This document shows positions 7,678-15,944 of a stretch of 64,000 nt of DNA, one piece after another. Source of the stretch: Gammaproteobacteria bacterium (GTDB lineage Bacteria; Pseudomonadota; Gammaproteobacteria; Pseudomonadales; Azotimanducaceae); contig JAFIFJ010000006.1 of the NCBI GenBank assembly GCA_020832085.1, forward strand, positions 1 to 64,000, in the 5' to 3' direction. Every line of letters begins with the position of its first letter. Position 1 is the first letter of the stretch. Under the pieces are notes generated by a model. The model did not search any database, had not been told where the DNA came from, and was given only the letters and a program-made list of their open reading frames with translations. Both the position numbers and the translations under genes were made by a program.

Positions 7678-9276
7678 TCAGTCGAACAGGCTGTCCAAGC
7701 GCTGCTTGATCTGATCGGACACGTAGAGTGCGAGGGCCTGCAGCGTGCTGGTGGGATTGACGCCGCCCGAGGTCACGAACAGGCTGCTGTCTGCAATGAA
7801 GAGGTTCTTGACGTCGTGGCAGCGTCCCCAGGCGTTGGTGACCGAGCGCTCCGGATCGTTCCCCATGCGCGCCGTCCCCATGATGTGACCGCTGGCCACG
7901 CCTGAAGTGAGCGTCGGCGCAACCGTGACCGCGCCAGCGGCGGTCAGCACCTCCGTGGCCCGTGCGCCGGCATGTTCGAGCATGCGGCGGCTGTTCTCTC
8001 CCAGGCGGTACTCGATGCGTACTCCCGGCATGCCGTCGCTGTCGGTGTTCACGTGGTCCAGGGTGATGCGGTTGCACTCCTCTGGGAGATCCTCGCCGAC
8101 GGCCACCAGGGTGGCGCTGCGATCGAACATCGACCGGAAGGCGGCATGGTGGCCGCTTCCCCAGGGCAGTGCGCCCCGCGCCAGGGCGCTCTGGGCGGTG
8201 GCAACGGGTCCCATGCCGCGCACCACTTCGAAGGTGTAGCCGCGGGCGTAGCCCCGGGAGGGGTCGGTCTCGTAGAACTCCTTGCTCCACAGGGCACAGC
8301 CGATGGGTCCCTGCCAGCCTTTGAGCGGCTGCTCGAAGATGCCCGAGGTCAGCGTCATGCAGTGCAGCATGAGGTTCCTGCCCACCAGGCCGCTGGAATT
8401 GGCCAGGCCGTTCGGGAATCGGCTGGAGGTGGAGTTGAGCAGCAGGCGCGGCGTGCCGATGCCGCTGCAGGCGAGGATGACGATGTGCGCCCGCTGTTCG
8501 TGTTCATTGCCGTCTGCGTCGAGATACACCGCGCCCCGGGCGAAGCCGCGCTCATCGAGCGTGATCTCCCGGACGCGGCAGCGGGTCCGTAACTCCACAC
8601 CGCGCCGGATCGCCTCCGGCCAGTAGGTGATGTCTGTGCTCGCCTTGGCTCCCTGGGCGCAGCCCGTGGCGCATGGCCCCAGATTCAGACACTGGTCACG
8701 GCCGTTGTAAGGCGCCGTGGCGATGGCGCTTTCCGAGGGCCACCAGTGCCAGCCCATGGCGTTGAAGCCGCGGGCCACCGTCTCGCCCAGGGTGCCGAGC
8801 GGGACCGGTGGCAGCAGTCCCTCCTTGGGCGGACAACCAGGATCGCCTGGCAGCCCTGCCACACCCATCATGCGGTCGTTCTCAGCGAAGAAGGGTTCCA
8901 GATCCTGGTAGCCGATGGGCCAGTCATCGCCGACGCCGTCCAGGGTGCGGGTGCGGAAATCAGAGGGATGAAGGCGCGGGAAGTGAGCCATGTAGAGGAT
9001 GGTGCTGCCGCCGACGCCGTTGAAGTTCACGGGCTTGATGGGGGAGTCCGAATCGTCCACGGGATAGTCTTCGGGTCGTCGGCGTACATTCGGTACTGCT
9101 GAAAAGTCGGGTCGCGATTCCCAGTCGCGGCTGTTGGTCGGGTAGTCTGACGGCCGCACCCAGTCGCCCTGCTCCAGGCAGACGATGCGCATCTTCGTAT
9201 CCACCAGACTCCAGGCCACGGCGGCTCCTGCGGCACCGGCGCCAATGATGAGGACATCGACGGTTTCATTCGCCAT
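7678..9276 (-). CDS. GMC-family FAD oxidoreductase (alcohol/sugar dehydrogenase large subunit)
   Basis: A 532-residue GMC flavoenzyme. It has the N-terminal dinucleotide fold (IIGAGAAGAAVAWSL, about 10-24), a central GVGGSTILYMAHFPRLHPSDF region typical of the gluconate-dehydrogenase branch, and the C-terminal catalytic pair, His464 in SGHIMGTARMG and Asn507 in GVNPTST. It begins two bases after the stop of the small-subunit gene, so both are one operon. Members oxidise sugars or alcohols and pass electrons to a cytochrome or to the respiratory chain; no cytochrome subunit gene adjoins this pair. It lacks an obvious signal peptide, so export would depend on the partner. The substrate is not known. 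Confidence 0.88.
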   Translation of the reverse strand: MANETVDVLIIGAGAAGAAVAWSLVDTKMRIVCLEQGDWVRPSDYPTNSRDWESRPDFSAVPNVRRRPEDYPVDDSDSPIKPVNFNGVGGSTILYMAHFPRLHPSDFRTRTLDGVGDDWPIGYQDLEPFFAENDRMMGVAGLPGDPGCPPKEGLLPPVPLGTLGETVARGFNAMGWHWWPSESAIATAPYNGRDQCLNLGPCATGCAQGAKASTDITYWPEAIRRGVELRTRCRVREITLDERGFARGAVYLDADGNEHEQRAHIVILACSGIGTPRLLLNSTSSRFPNGLANSSGLVGRNLMLHCMTLTSGIFEQPLKGWQGPIGCALWSKEFYETDPSRGYARGYTFEVVRGMGPVATAQSALARGALPWGSGHHAAFRSMFDRSATLVAVGEDLPEECNRITLDHVNTDSDGMPGVRIEYRLGENSRRMLEHAGARATEVLTAAGAVTVAPTLTSGVASGHIMGTARMGNDPERSVTNAWGRCHDVKNLFIADSSLFVTSGGVNPTSTLQALALYVSDQIKQRLDSLFD

Positions 9277-9278
9277 GT

Positions 9279-9743
9279 TCAGACGTTCCGGTAGAACGGT
9301 GCGCGCTGGCGGACCGGGTCCAGCAGGCTCCAGTCGGTGGGCGGGACCGCGTGGCCCTCGGGGAAGGGTGCGCGCGGTGGAAGATCGAGGGTGCGCAGAA
9401 CGCGGTCGTCTGTGTAGTAGCTGGCGGCGACGGTGGACTCGAACAGGGCCATGAATCCAGGTTCCTCGCTGCGCAGTGCCGCTATGGACTCGAGCTTCTC
9501 GGCGTGACTCAGCGCCGAGAAGGGACGACGGAAGCGCTGCTTCACCAGGGTGGTCAGACGCTCGAGTCCCGTGTCCGCCGTCGCGGCCTGTCTGGCCAAT
9601 GCGGCGAGCATGCTGCTGAAGATGGCCGGGTCCGCGGCGGACGGAAGCCCCTCTGCGGCTGGAATCATCAATTCGGCGAGGGCCTCGAGCAGGCCTCGCT
9701 GCGGATCGCGAAACGGGCTGTCAGTGGCAATGGTCTGGTTCAT
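9279..9743 (-). CDS. Gluconate 2-dehydrogenase subunit 3-like protein
   Basis: A 154-residue protein directly upstream of the GMC oxidoreductase in the same operon. The segment DPQRGLLEALAELMIPA and the C-terminal aromatic tail ending RQRAPFYRNV match the gluconate-2-dehydrogenase subunit 3 family, the small partner of membrane-bound GMC dehydrogenases. Many family members carry a Tat signal that escorts the complex; none is clear here. An in-frame ATG at 9851 with CTGGAG in front would add 36 residues that do not look like a signal peptide, so I keep 9743 with some doubt. Confidence 0.75.
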   Translation of the reverse strand: MNQTIATDSPFRDPQRGLLEALAELMIPAAEGLPSAADPAIFSSMLAALARQAATADTGLERLTTLVKQRFRRPFSALSHAEKLESIAALRSEEPGFMALFESTVAASYYTDDRVLRTLDLPPRAPFPEGHAVPPTDWSLLDPVRQRAPFYRNV

Positions 9744-9915
9744 GGATGGACTGGGATCGCCTGTCGGGCCGCAGAGGATAGGGGTTTGCAGGCCGCGGGG
9801 AAACCGGAGCGGGAAGTTGACGCTGGCGGCCTGATGTTTCGGTGTCTCCATGGTCTCCAGGCTCGAGCAGAGTTGGTAGTATGCCGATGGTGGAGTGCAT
9901 GGGAGGGGGCTGCTG

Positions 9916-10188
9916 GTGGAAGAAGATTCAGAGCTGGCCAGAGCCGCGATCCTGGAAGCGGTGGAGAATCAGCTGCGTGACAACAATCCTCCGATGGTGC
10001 GCGAGACCCTTGAACGGCTGATTCGGGAAGGCTATTCCGACGACGAGGCTCGGGAGCTGATCGCGGTGGCGCTGGCCGTCGAGATCTACAACGCAGCCAG
10101 CGACGGCTACGACGAGGCACGCTACCGTGTCGGTCTCGAGGGTCTGCCGGATTTGCCGTTGGAGGATGACGATGAGCAGGGCGTCTAG
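9916..10188 (+). CDS. Small conserved protein of unknown function
   Basis: A 90-residue acidic protein. The segment ILEAVENQLRDNNPP followed by ETLERLIREGYSDDEARELI looks like a family of small cytoplasmic helical proteins found across bacteria for which I know no function. The GTG at 9916 is chosen because GGGAGGGGG lies seven bases before it; an upstream GTG at 9895 has no such site. It is divergent from the GMC operon and 75 bases upstream of the carbonic anhydrase gene on the same strand. Confidence 0.65.
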   Translation: MEEDSELARAAILEAVENQLRDNNPPMVRETLERLIREGYSDDEARELIAVALAVEIYNAASDGYDEARYRVGLEGLPDLPLEDDDEQGV

Positions 10189-10263
10189 CCAGCCATCTCG
10201 CCGCTGCTCCTGCGGATAGCTCACCTTCAAGATCGGGACTGCCGCTGCTGCCAGGAGCCGGGC

Positions 10264-11010
10264 ATGCTACGAAGACTGCCACTGACCTGCCTGATGATCG
10301 TGCTGCTCACAATCGCCTCGGAAGCTTCGAGCGGCGCCGGTGGCCACTGGAGCTACTCCGGCCCGACCGGCCCGGAACAATGGGGCGAACTGGATCCGGC
10401 TTTCGTTCGCTGCAGCGACGGCCGCAACCAGTCCCCCATCGATCTGGCCGATGCCACCGTCGCCGGGCTGGGACCCGTGCAGATCGATTACGCCGTGGCC
10501 GGTGGCAGGGTGTTCGATAGCGGTCACGCTGTGCAGGTCGACACGCCTCCTGGCAATCGTCTCCTGATCGACGGCCGCGAATTCGTGTTGCTGCAGTACC
10601 ACCTTCATCTGCCGGGCGAGCACCTGCGGGGCGGGGAGTCCTACCCGCTCGAAGTGCATTTTGTCCACGCCGATGCCGAAGGTCAGCTTGCCGTGCTCGG
10701 TGTGCACTTCGTCGAAGGTGAGCCGAACACCGGGCTCGAAGCGATCGTCGCGCGGCTTCCGGCAGCGCCCGACGCCCCCGCCTGGATGCCGGAGGACGTC
10801 GGTCCGGCTGCGCTGTTGCCGGATGCCCGTACCGCCTTCCGCTATAACGGTTCGCTGACGACGCCCCCGTGCAGCGAGGGCGTGCGCTGGTTCGTCTTCG
10901 ATACGGCGATGACGGCCTCGTCCCAACAACTCGGTCGACTGCGCGCAACGACAGCCGGCGGGAACAACCGTCCGCCGCAGCCCCTGTATGCGCGGCCGCT
11001 GTTGCGCTGA
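10264..11010 (+). CDS. cah: Periplasmic alpha-carbonic anhydrase
   Basis: Carbonic anhydrase of the alpha class, interconverting CO2 and bicarbonate. The 248-residue precursor has a signal peptide (about 1-22) and should act in the periplasm. It shows the family signature HWSYSG...W, NQSPIDL (about 55-61), the three zinc histidines (113 and 115 in QYHLHLPGEH, 132 in EVHFVH), and SLTTPPCSEGV near the C-terminus. Cys50 and the cysteine in TTPPC probably form the disulfide common in bacterial exported members. AGGAG lies upstream of the ATG. It appears to be transcribed alone. Confidence 0.95.
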   Translation: MLRRLPLTCLMIVLLTIASEASSGAGGHWSYSGPTGPEQWGELDPAFVRCSDGRNQSPIDLADATVAGLGPVQIDYAVAGGRVFDSGHAVQVDTPPGNRLLIDGREFVLLQYHLHLPGEHLRGGESYPLEVHFVHADAEGQLAVLGVHFVEGEPNTGLEAIVARLPAAPDAPAWMPEDVGPAALLPDARTAFRYNGSLTTPPCSEGVRWFVFDTAMTASSQQLGRLRATTAGGNNRPPQPLYARPLLR

Positions 11011-11122
11011 GGTCCGTTGCTCTCGGGCGGTGACGCACTCGGGCAGCGCTGGAAGGCTTCGTTGCCGGAGCGAAGCTGCTGTGGATCGGCAACGTCGGGT
11101 TGAGCGGCGGCCAAACAGCGGG

Positions 11123-12865
11123 TTATTTGGATGTCGCGCGCCAGACGCCGTCCCATTCCGCAGACGGCGGTGATTGGCGCAGGGCGGCGATTCGTTTCAG
11201 GTAGACCTGCACCGGACCATCTTCGGGTGCTCTCTCCTGGCAGTCCGCCAGGGCTGCTTCGGCTGCATCCCAGCGCTGCTGGCGATAGTGCTCGAGGGCC
11301 TGCTCGAAGCTGTCCCTGAGTGCCAGCTGGTCGGCATCGGCATCGGCGATGGTGGCCATCAGCTCGTAGATGCGCGCAGGTTCGGTCTTGCCCACCACGG
11401 CCACGGAATCGATCTCCCGAAAAACGAAGGCGTCTCGGGCTTCTTGTTCGGTGTGCGCGCTGACGAGGATGTGGGTGCCATAGGCCTTGTTGAGACCTTC
11501 CAGTCTGGCGCCGAGATTGACGGTGTCTCCCATCACGGTGTAGTTGCGGGACACGTCGGAGCCGATGGAGCCCACCACGACCTCACCGGTGGCGATGCCG
11601 ATGCGCGTGGTGATGATCGGAAAGTCCCGTCGCAGACCGGTCAGCTCAGGCACCTGGGTCTGGAATTCAGCCAGGACTTTCTGCTGGGCCATGGCAGCGC
11701 CACAGGCGAGGCGGGCATGCTCGTGGTTGCCGCAGAAGGGAGGGCCCCAGTAGGCCATGATGGCATCGCCGATGTACTTGTCGATGATGCCCTTGGAATC
11801 GCGCAGGGGCAGCGACATGGCCGTCAGATAGGCATTGATGAGCGTGACCAGACCGCTGGGGGTGAGTCGCTCTGCGATGGGCGTGAAGCCGGCGATGTCG
11901 GAAAAGTAGACTGTGAAAACCGCACTTTCGCCTGCCACCATCGCACCTGCGTCGCGGCCGATGAGGTTCTCGACGATCCTCGGATCCACATAGCGCCCGA
12001 AGGTGTCCTTGATCTGTTCCTTGCTGCGCAGTTCGCCGACCATGTGATTGAAGGAGCGCGCCAGATCACCGATCTCGTCGCGGCTCACCACGGGCACCTG
12101 CACCTCCAGATTGCCGCGTTCGATCTGATCGGTAGCCAGCAGCAGATCGCGCACGGGCCGCGTCAGTCCGCGGACGATGAGGGTACCGAACAGCAATCCC
12201 AGAATTGCCGCCAGCGCGGTGAGCAGGACATTGATCCGCAGTACCTGACGCTCGTTGGCGAGGGCCGACGCTGTCGCCTGTTGGGCCAGATTCGCCGCGC
12301 CGTCCGCGGCTTCCAGAGCCACGGCATCGAACTCGGCCTGCTCGTTCTCCAGGCGCTCGAGCAGGATGTCGCCGAATTCCGCCTGCCCCGATCGCAGCAG
12401 GTCGAGGATGCGCAGACCCTCGTCCTCGATGTCCTGGTGTTCCCGCTCCAGACGCGTCAACTTGGCTTCGAGGCGCACCAGGGCCACGCGGTGATCCGGG
12501 TTGGTGGTGGTGGCTTCCGCAGTGCGCAACAGGGCCAGAGCGGCCTCGACCTCCCGGTCCAGTCCCGCTCCGAGTGCCAGATAGGTTTCGATGGCGACAT
12601 CGGGATCGCCGGGGCGGGCACCCTTGATCTTCGCCAGGCTGCGTTCGAACTGGGCTTCCTGCTCGAAGGCAATGGCAGCCACGGTCGCTACGGTCCGCGC
12701 CATGGGCAGGTAGGCGCCTTCGACGAAGGTGAGTTCTTCGGTGACCTGTCGCACCAGGACCATGGAGGTCATGGCCGCCGCCACCATGACGACAACCAGA
12801 ATGAACATGCCGCCGAAGATCTTGGTGGCGATGCCGATCCGCATCGAACTCTTTGCCTGCGTCAT
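11123..12865 (-). CDS. Membrane-bound class III adenylate cyclase with HAMP domain
   Basis: A 580-residue signalling enzyme with two transmembrane helices (about 12-38 and 211-232) enclosing a ~170-residue helical, periplasmic sensor region, then a HAMP linker (about 232-285), a class III cyclase domain (about 310-490) and a helical TPR-like tail. Metal-binding aspartates are Asp323 (FSDIAGFTP) and Asp367 (DKYIGDAIMA). The lysine at 363 and the aspartate in VMGDTVNLGARLE are the adenine-selecting residues of adenylate rather than guanylate cyclases. It would make cAMP in response to an external cue. It is a single-gene unit. Confidence 0.9.
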   Translation of the reverse strand: MTQAKSSMRIGIATKIFGGMFILVVVMVAAAMTSMVLVRQVTEELTFVEGAYLPMARTVATVAAIAFEQEAQFERSLAKIKGARPGDPDVAIETYLALGAGLDREVEAALALLRTAEATTTNPDHRVALVRLEAKLTRLEREHQDIEDEGLRILDLLRSGQAEFGDILLERLENEQAEFDAVALEAADGAANLAQQATASALANERQVLRINVLLTALAAILGLLFGTLIVRGLTRPVRDLLLATDQIERGNLEVQVPVVSRDEIGDLARSFNHMVGELRSKEQIKDTFGRYVDPRIVENLIGRDAGAMVAGESAVFTVYFSDIAGFTPIAERLTPSGLVTLINAYLTAMSLPLRDSKGIIDKYIGDAIMAYWGPPFCGNHEHARLACGAAMAQQKVLAEFQTQVPELTGLRRDFPIITTRIGIATGEVVVGSIGSDVSRNYTVMGDTVNLGARLEGLNKAYGTHILVSAHTEQEARDAFVFREIDSVAVVGKTEPARIYELMATIADADADQLALRDSFEQALEHYRQQRWDAAEAALADCQERAPEDGPVQVYLKRIAALRQSPPSAEWDGVWRATSK

Positions 12866-13011
12866 GCGTCTGCCCCATCCCCATCCTTCGATCGATGCGT
12901 GAGTCTAGACCCCATTCCCTGGTCTTGCCTGGAAATCGGGTCGTGGCCACAAACTCCGACAGCTGCCGGATGGCAGGGAATGGTGGCAGTCAGACTGCGC
13001 CCCTGGCCCGC

Positions 13012-13449
13012 TCAGTCTGGATTGCGGCCGTTCGATCCCTCCGGATCGAGGGGCTGCAGGTGGACGATCCGGCGCGGTGGAAAACCCGCTTTGAAGCGAA
13101 AACTCAGACTCAGCGGGCGTGCCTGGTTCACCCGATCGAAGGTCTCGCCCTCTACCCGAACAGCACGGTAGGGTCGTGTTTCGCCGTCCATGGTGATTTC
13201 GACCTCGGGATTGTCGAGCACCCGCCGGTACCACATCCGCGGCCAGTGGTTCACGCCCACGTAGAGTTCATCATCGACCCAGATCTGGGTGAGGATACGG
13301 TCGTGGCCCTCACCATCGGCGTCGAAGGTGGTGATCTTCATCGTTCGATCGGATTCGGGCTGGGTGATGCCGAGCCAGGTCTCGAAGTAGACGACCCTGC
13401 CGATGTAGGCCAGGACCAGCAGTACGGCGATGATCTTCACATAGCGCAT
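13012..13449 (-). CDS. Membrane-anchored nitroreductase/DUF385-like split-barrel protein
   Basis: A 145-residue protein with an N-terminal hydrophobic anchor (about 4-22) followed by a small beta-rich domain containing DRILTQIWVDDELYVGV and NPEVEITMDGETRPYRAV. This pattern resembles the F420/flavin split-barrel 'nitroreductase' group (DUF385), which often inserts into or associates with membranes; the cofactor here is unknown. GGGAGGGAGAG lies just before the ATG. A second protein of similar layout is encoded at 51655-52059. Assignment is by strand pattern only. Confidence 0.55.
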   Translation of the reverse strand: MRYVKIIAVLLVLAYIGRVVYFETWLGITQPESDRTMKITTFDADGEGHDRILTQIWVDDELYVGVNHWPRMWYRRVLDNPEVEITMDGETRPYRAVRVEGETFDRVNQARPLSLSFRFKAGFPPRRIVHLQPLDPEGSNGRNPD

Positions 13450-13725
13450 CGTTCTCTCCCTCCCGTTGGCACTGCATCGCTGCCGATGCCTGCAACGACC
13501 CCGAAACTAGAGCATTCCGCCGCGGGTCACAAACAGGATTCGCCGTCGCCGGTGGCTGCAGGTCCTTGGCATCGCTGTCGTCCAGGACGCGTGGCAGGCC
13601 TCGCGGACCGACGCTCACACCCGCGGCCGGGTCCCGAATCTGGCCCGCATGCGAGGTCGCTATGGCGCGACACGCGGGGCCCGCCGTGCGAGGCTTCACC
13701 AAAAGGAATCGTAGGAGGAGCCTCC

Positions 13726-14550
13726 GTGGGACTGCTGGAAGGGCGCGTTGCCATTGTCACCGGCGCCGGTCGCGGCGTCGGCCGCGCCACGGCGGCACTG
13801 CTGGCGGAGCATGGGGCGCGGGTGGTGCTGAATGATCTCGACGCCGAGGTCTGCGACGCGGCCGCAGCTGAGATCGCGGTGGGTGGTGCGCAGACGTTGA
13901 GCGTGCCGGGAAGCGTCACGGATCTGGATCTGCCGGAGCGGCTGATCGCTGAGGCGGTCGAAGGCTTTGGCGGCATCGACATCGTCGTCAACAACGCCGG
14001 ATACATCTGGAACGGTGCTGCACACCAACACAGCGACGAACAGTTTCAGGCCATGCTGGACGTTCACGTGGCGGCACCGTTTCGCATCCTGCGTGCCTTT
14101 GCCGCCTGGCTGCGTCCGCAGGCGAAGCGTGAGATCGCGGAGACCGGCCGCGCGCGCTGCCGCAAGGTGGTGAACGTCTCCTCCGTCTCGGGCACGCAGG
14201 GCGCGGCGACGCAGGTCGGCTACAGCGCCGGCAAGGCAGCGGTGGTGGGTCTGACCAGGACGCTGGCGAAGGAGTGGGGCCGGTACAACGTCACCGTCAA
14301 CGCGGTGGCCTTTGGTTACATTGCCACGCGCCTGACCCAGGGTTTTGAGGAATCGCCTCCCACGATCGATGTCGACGGGCGCGTGCTGCGCGTCGGCATC
14401 AGTGACGACGCCACCGAGGCGCTGATCGCCCAGACCCCGCTGCAGCGCCTCGGAACGGCCGAGGATGGTGCCGGCGGGATCTTCATGCTGTGCATTCCAC
14501 AGTCGGACTACGTCACCGGCGAGGTGCTGACCTGTTCGGGCGGTGTCTGA
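13726..14550 (+). CDS. Short-chain dehydrogenase/reductase
   Basis: A 274-residue SDR oxidoreductase with the cofactor motif TGAGRGVG (residues 12-19), NNAG (89-92) and the catalytic Ser153-Tyr166-Lys170 set (NVSSVSG and YSAGK). An insert before the serine (RPQAKREIAETGRAR) is typical of HSD-like SDRs acting on acyl-CoA or steroid-like hydroxyls. The GTG start at 13726 is fixed by AGGAGGAG at 13713-13720; a longer open frame upstream is not coding. It converges on the PLP-enzyme gene downstream; whether the two share a pathway is unknown. Confidence 0.88.
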   Translation: MGLLEGRVAIVTGAGRGVGRATAALLAEHGARVVLNDLDAEVCDAAAAEIAVGGAQTLSVPGSVTDLDLPERLIAEAVEGFGGIDIVVNNAGYIWNGAAHQHSDEQFQAMLDVHVAAPFRILRAFAAWLRPQAKREIAETGRARCRKVVNVSSVSGTQGAATQVGYSAGKAAVVGLTRTLAKEWGRYNVTVNAVAFGYIATRLTQGFEESPPTIDVDGRVLRVGISDDATEALIAQTPLQRLGTAEDGAGGIFMLCIPQSDYVTGEVLTCSGGV

Positions 14551-14650
14551 GTCGGGCGTGGGGTGTGCTGGGTCATGGGGGGAAGCGCTTCGCAGGTAGG
14601 GTGGGAAGTCTGATTCGCACTTCGGTATCGGGATCGGTATCGAAACCGGG

Positions 14651-15880
14651 TCAACTGTAGCGCGGCGCTGCCTGGATTTTGTCGCTGCCCGCACGGGCTT
14701 CGTTCAGGGCCCACTGCAGATCCGCAAGGTAGACGTCGGCCACCTCGGCATGGAAGGGGGACAGCATCAGGTGCAGGCCCCGGGGCTCGGTGGTGACGCT
14801 GGTGAACCAACCCCGCTGGTAGAGCTTCGCCCACACCGCGATGGGATCGACGTCCGGGTGCCCGAAGGCCATGAGGCCGAGCTGCGGGCGGCCGAAGATC
14901 TCGAAGCCAAGGGCCTGTGCACCGGCCTCGATGCGCTCGCGGGTGTCGGTGACCTGCTTCTGCTTTGCCCGGTAGCCCGCTTCGCCCAGAAAGTTCATGA
15001 CGGCCCAGGCCGCCGCGATGGCGCCACCCGGTCGGGTTCCCGCCAGCGTCGGTGTCGTCATCTTGCCGCCGGGCCAGTCCGAGCAGTGAAACATCATGTG
15101 GGCGCGCAGCGCCTCGCTGCGGAAAAGCACAGTGGATGCGCCCTTGGCGCAGTAGCCATATTTGTGGAGATCTGCGGACATGGACTGCACTGCGGGGATC
15201 TCGAAATCGAAGGGCGCAATGTCTGCGCCGTTCATGCGGACGAAGGGAGCGAGGTAACCGCCGACGCAGGCATCCACGTGCAGCCAGACCTGCTTGCGTT
15301 CCGCCACTTCGCCGAGGGCTTCGATGGGATCCATCAGACCATAAGGGAAACAGGGCGCGGAGCCCACCAGCATGAGGGTCCTGTCGTCCATGGCGCGCTC
15401 CATCGCTGCCGGGTCGGCCAGCAGTTCCCGGCAGGGTATCCGACGCACCTCCAAGTCCATCATCGTCGCCGCCTTGTCGAAGGCAGGATGGGCGGAGTAG
15501 GGCGCGACGATGTTGCCTTGGCCGCTGTGGCCGCGTTCGGCCCGGGCGAAATCCCGCGCCGCCTTGATCGCCATGGTGATGGAGTCGGTGCCGCCGGACG
15601 TGATGTTGCCCGCGGCGCCCGCCGGCCCATGGAGCAGCGACAGCCCCATGCCGATCACTTCGTCCTCCATCTGCTTCAGGCTCGGGAACGCCAGCGGGCC
15701 GAGGCCGTTCTCGGACATGAACATCGCGTAGGCCTCCTTCTGCACCCTGGCGACGTCGGGACCGGCGTTGAACACGTAGACCGCGGTCTTGCCGTCGCGC
15801 CACTTCACGTCGTGGCTGCCGCGCTCTTCCATCTGCGCCTTCAGTGCCGGCCAGTCGGTACCATGCTTCGGCAATTCCAT
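14651..15880 (-). CDS. Sphingosine-1-phosphate-lyase-like PLP-dependent enzyme
   Basis: A 409-residue group II PLP enzyme. Its motifs follow sphingosine-1-phosphate lyase closely: HVDACVGGYLAPF (Asp203 pairing with the pyridine nitrogen), SADLHKYGYCAKG (Lys240 forming the Schiff base) and WPGGKMTTPTLAGTRPGG. Bacterial members cleave phosphorylated long-chain bases or decarboxylate amino acids; which applies here cannot be settled from sequence. No membrane anchor is present, so it is cytoplasmic. It lies 64 bases after the amidohydrolase gene on the same strand and may share its transcript. Alternative: a glutamate/aspartate decarboxylase-like enzyme. Confidence 0.82.
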   Translation of the reverse strand: MELPKHGTDWPALKAQMEERGSHDVKWRDGKTAVYVFNAGPDVARVQKEAYAMFMSENGLGPLAFPSLKQMEDEVIGMGLSLLHGPAGAAGNITSGGTDSITMAIKAARDFARAERGHSGQGNIVAPYSAHPAFDKAATMMDLEVRRIPCRELLADPAAMERAMDDRTLMLVGSAPCFPYGLMDPIEALGEVAERKQVWLHVDACVGGYLAPFVRMNGADIAPFDFEIPAVQSMSADLHKYGYCAKGASTVLFRSEALRAHMMFHCSDWPGGKMTTPTLAGTRPGGAIAAAWAVMNFLGEAGYRAKQKQVTDTRERIEAGAQALGFEIFGRPQLGLMAFGHPDVDPIAVWAKLYQRGWFTSVTTEPRGLHLMLSPFHAEVADVYLADLQWALNEARAGSDKIQAAPRYS

Positions 15881-15944
15881 CTTCGATGCTCCTGTTCAGC
15901 CAGACGTTTTCGAAATGCTCTGGTGATCCTGAGTATGTCTCATA

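Noticed and set aside
11174-13171. Plus-strand open frame of 665 codons opposite the adenylate cyclase gene
   Set aside because: Antisense frame; composition rich in His, Gln and Gly is typical of GC-rich shadow frames.
12853-13725. Long N-terminal extension of the SDR frame
   Set aside because: The AGGAGGAG site and the domain start place the true start at 13726; the extension runs antisense to another gene.
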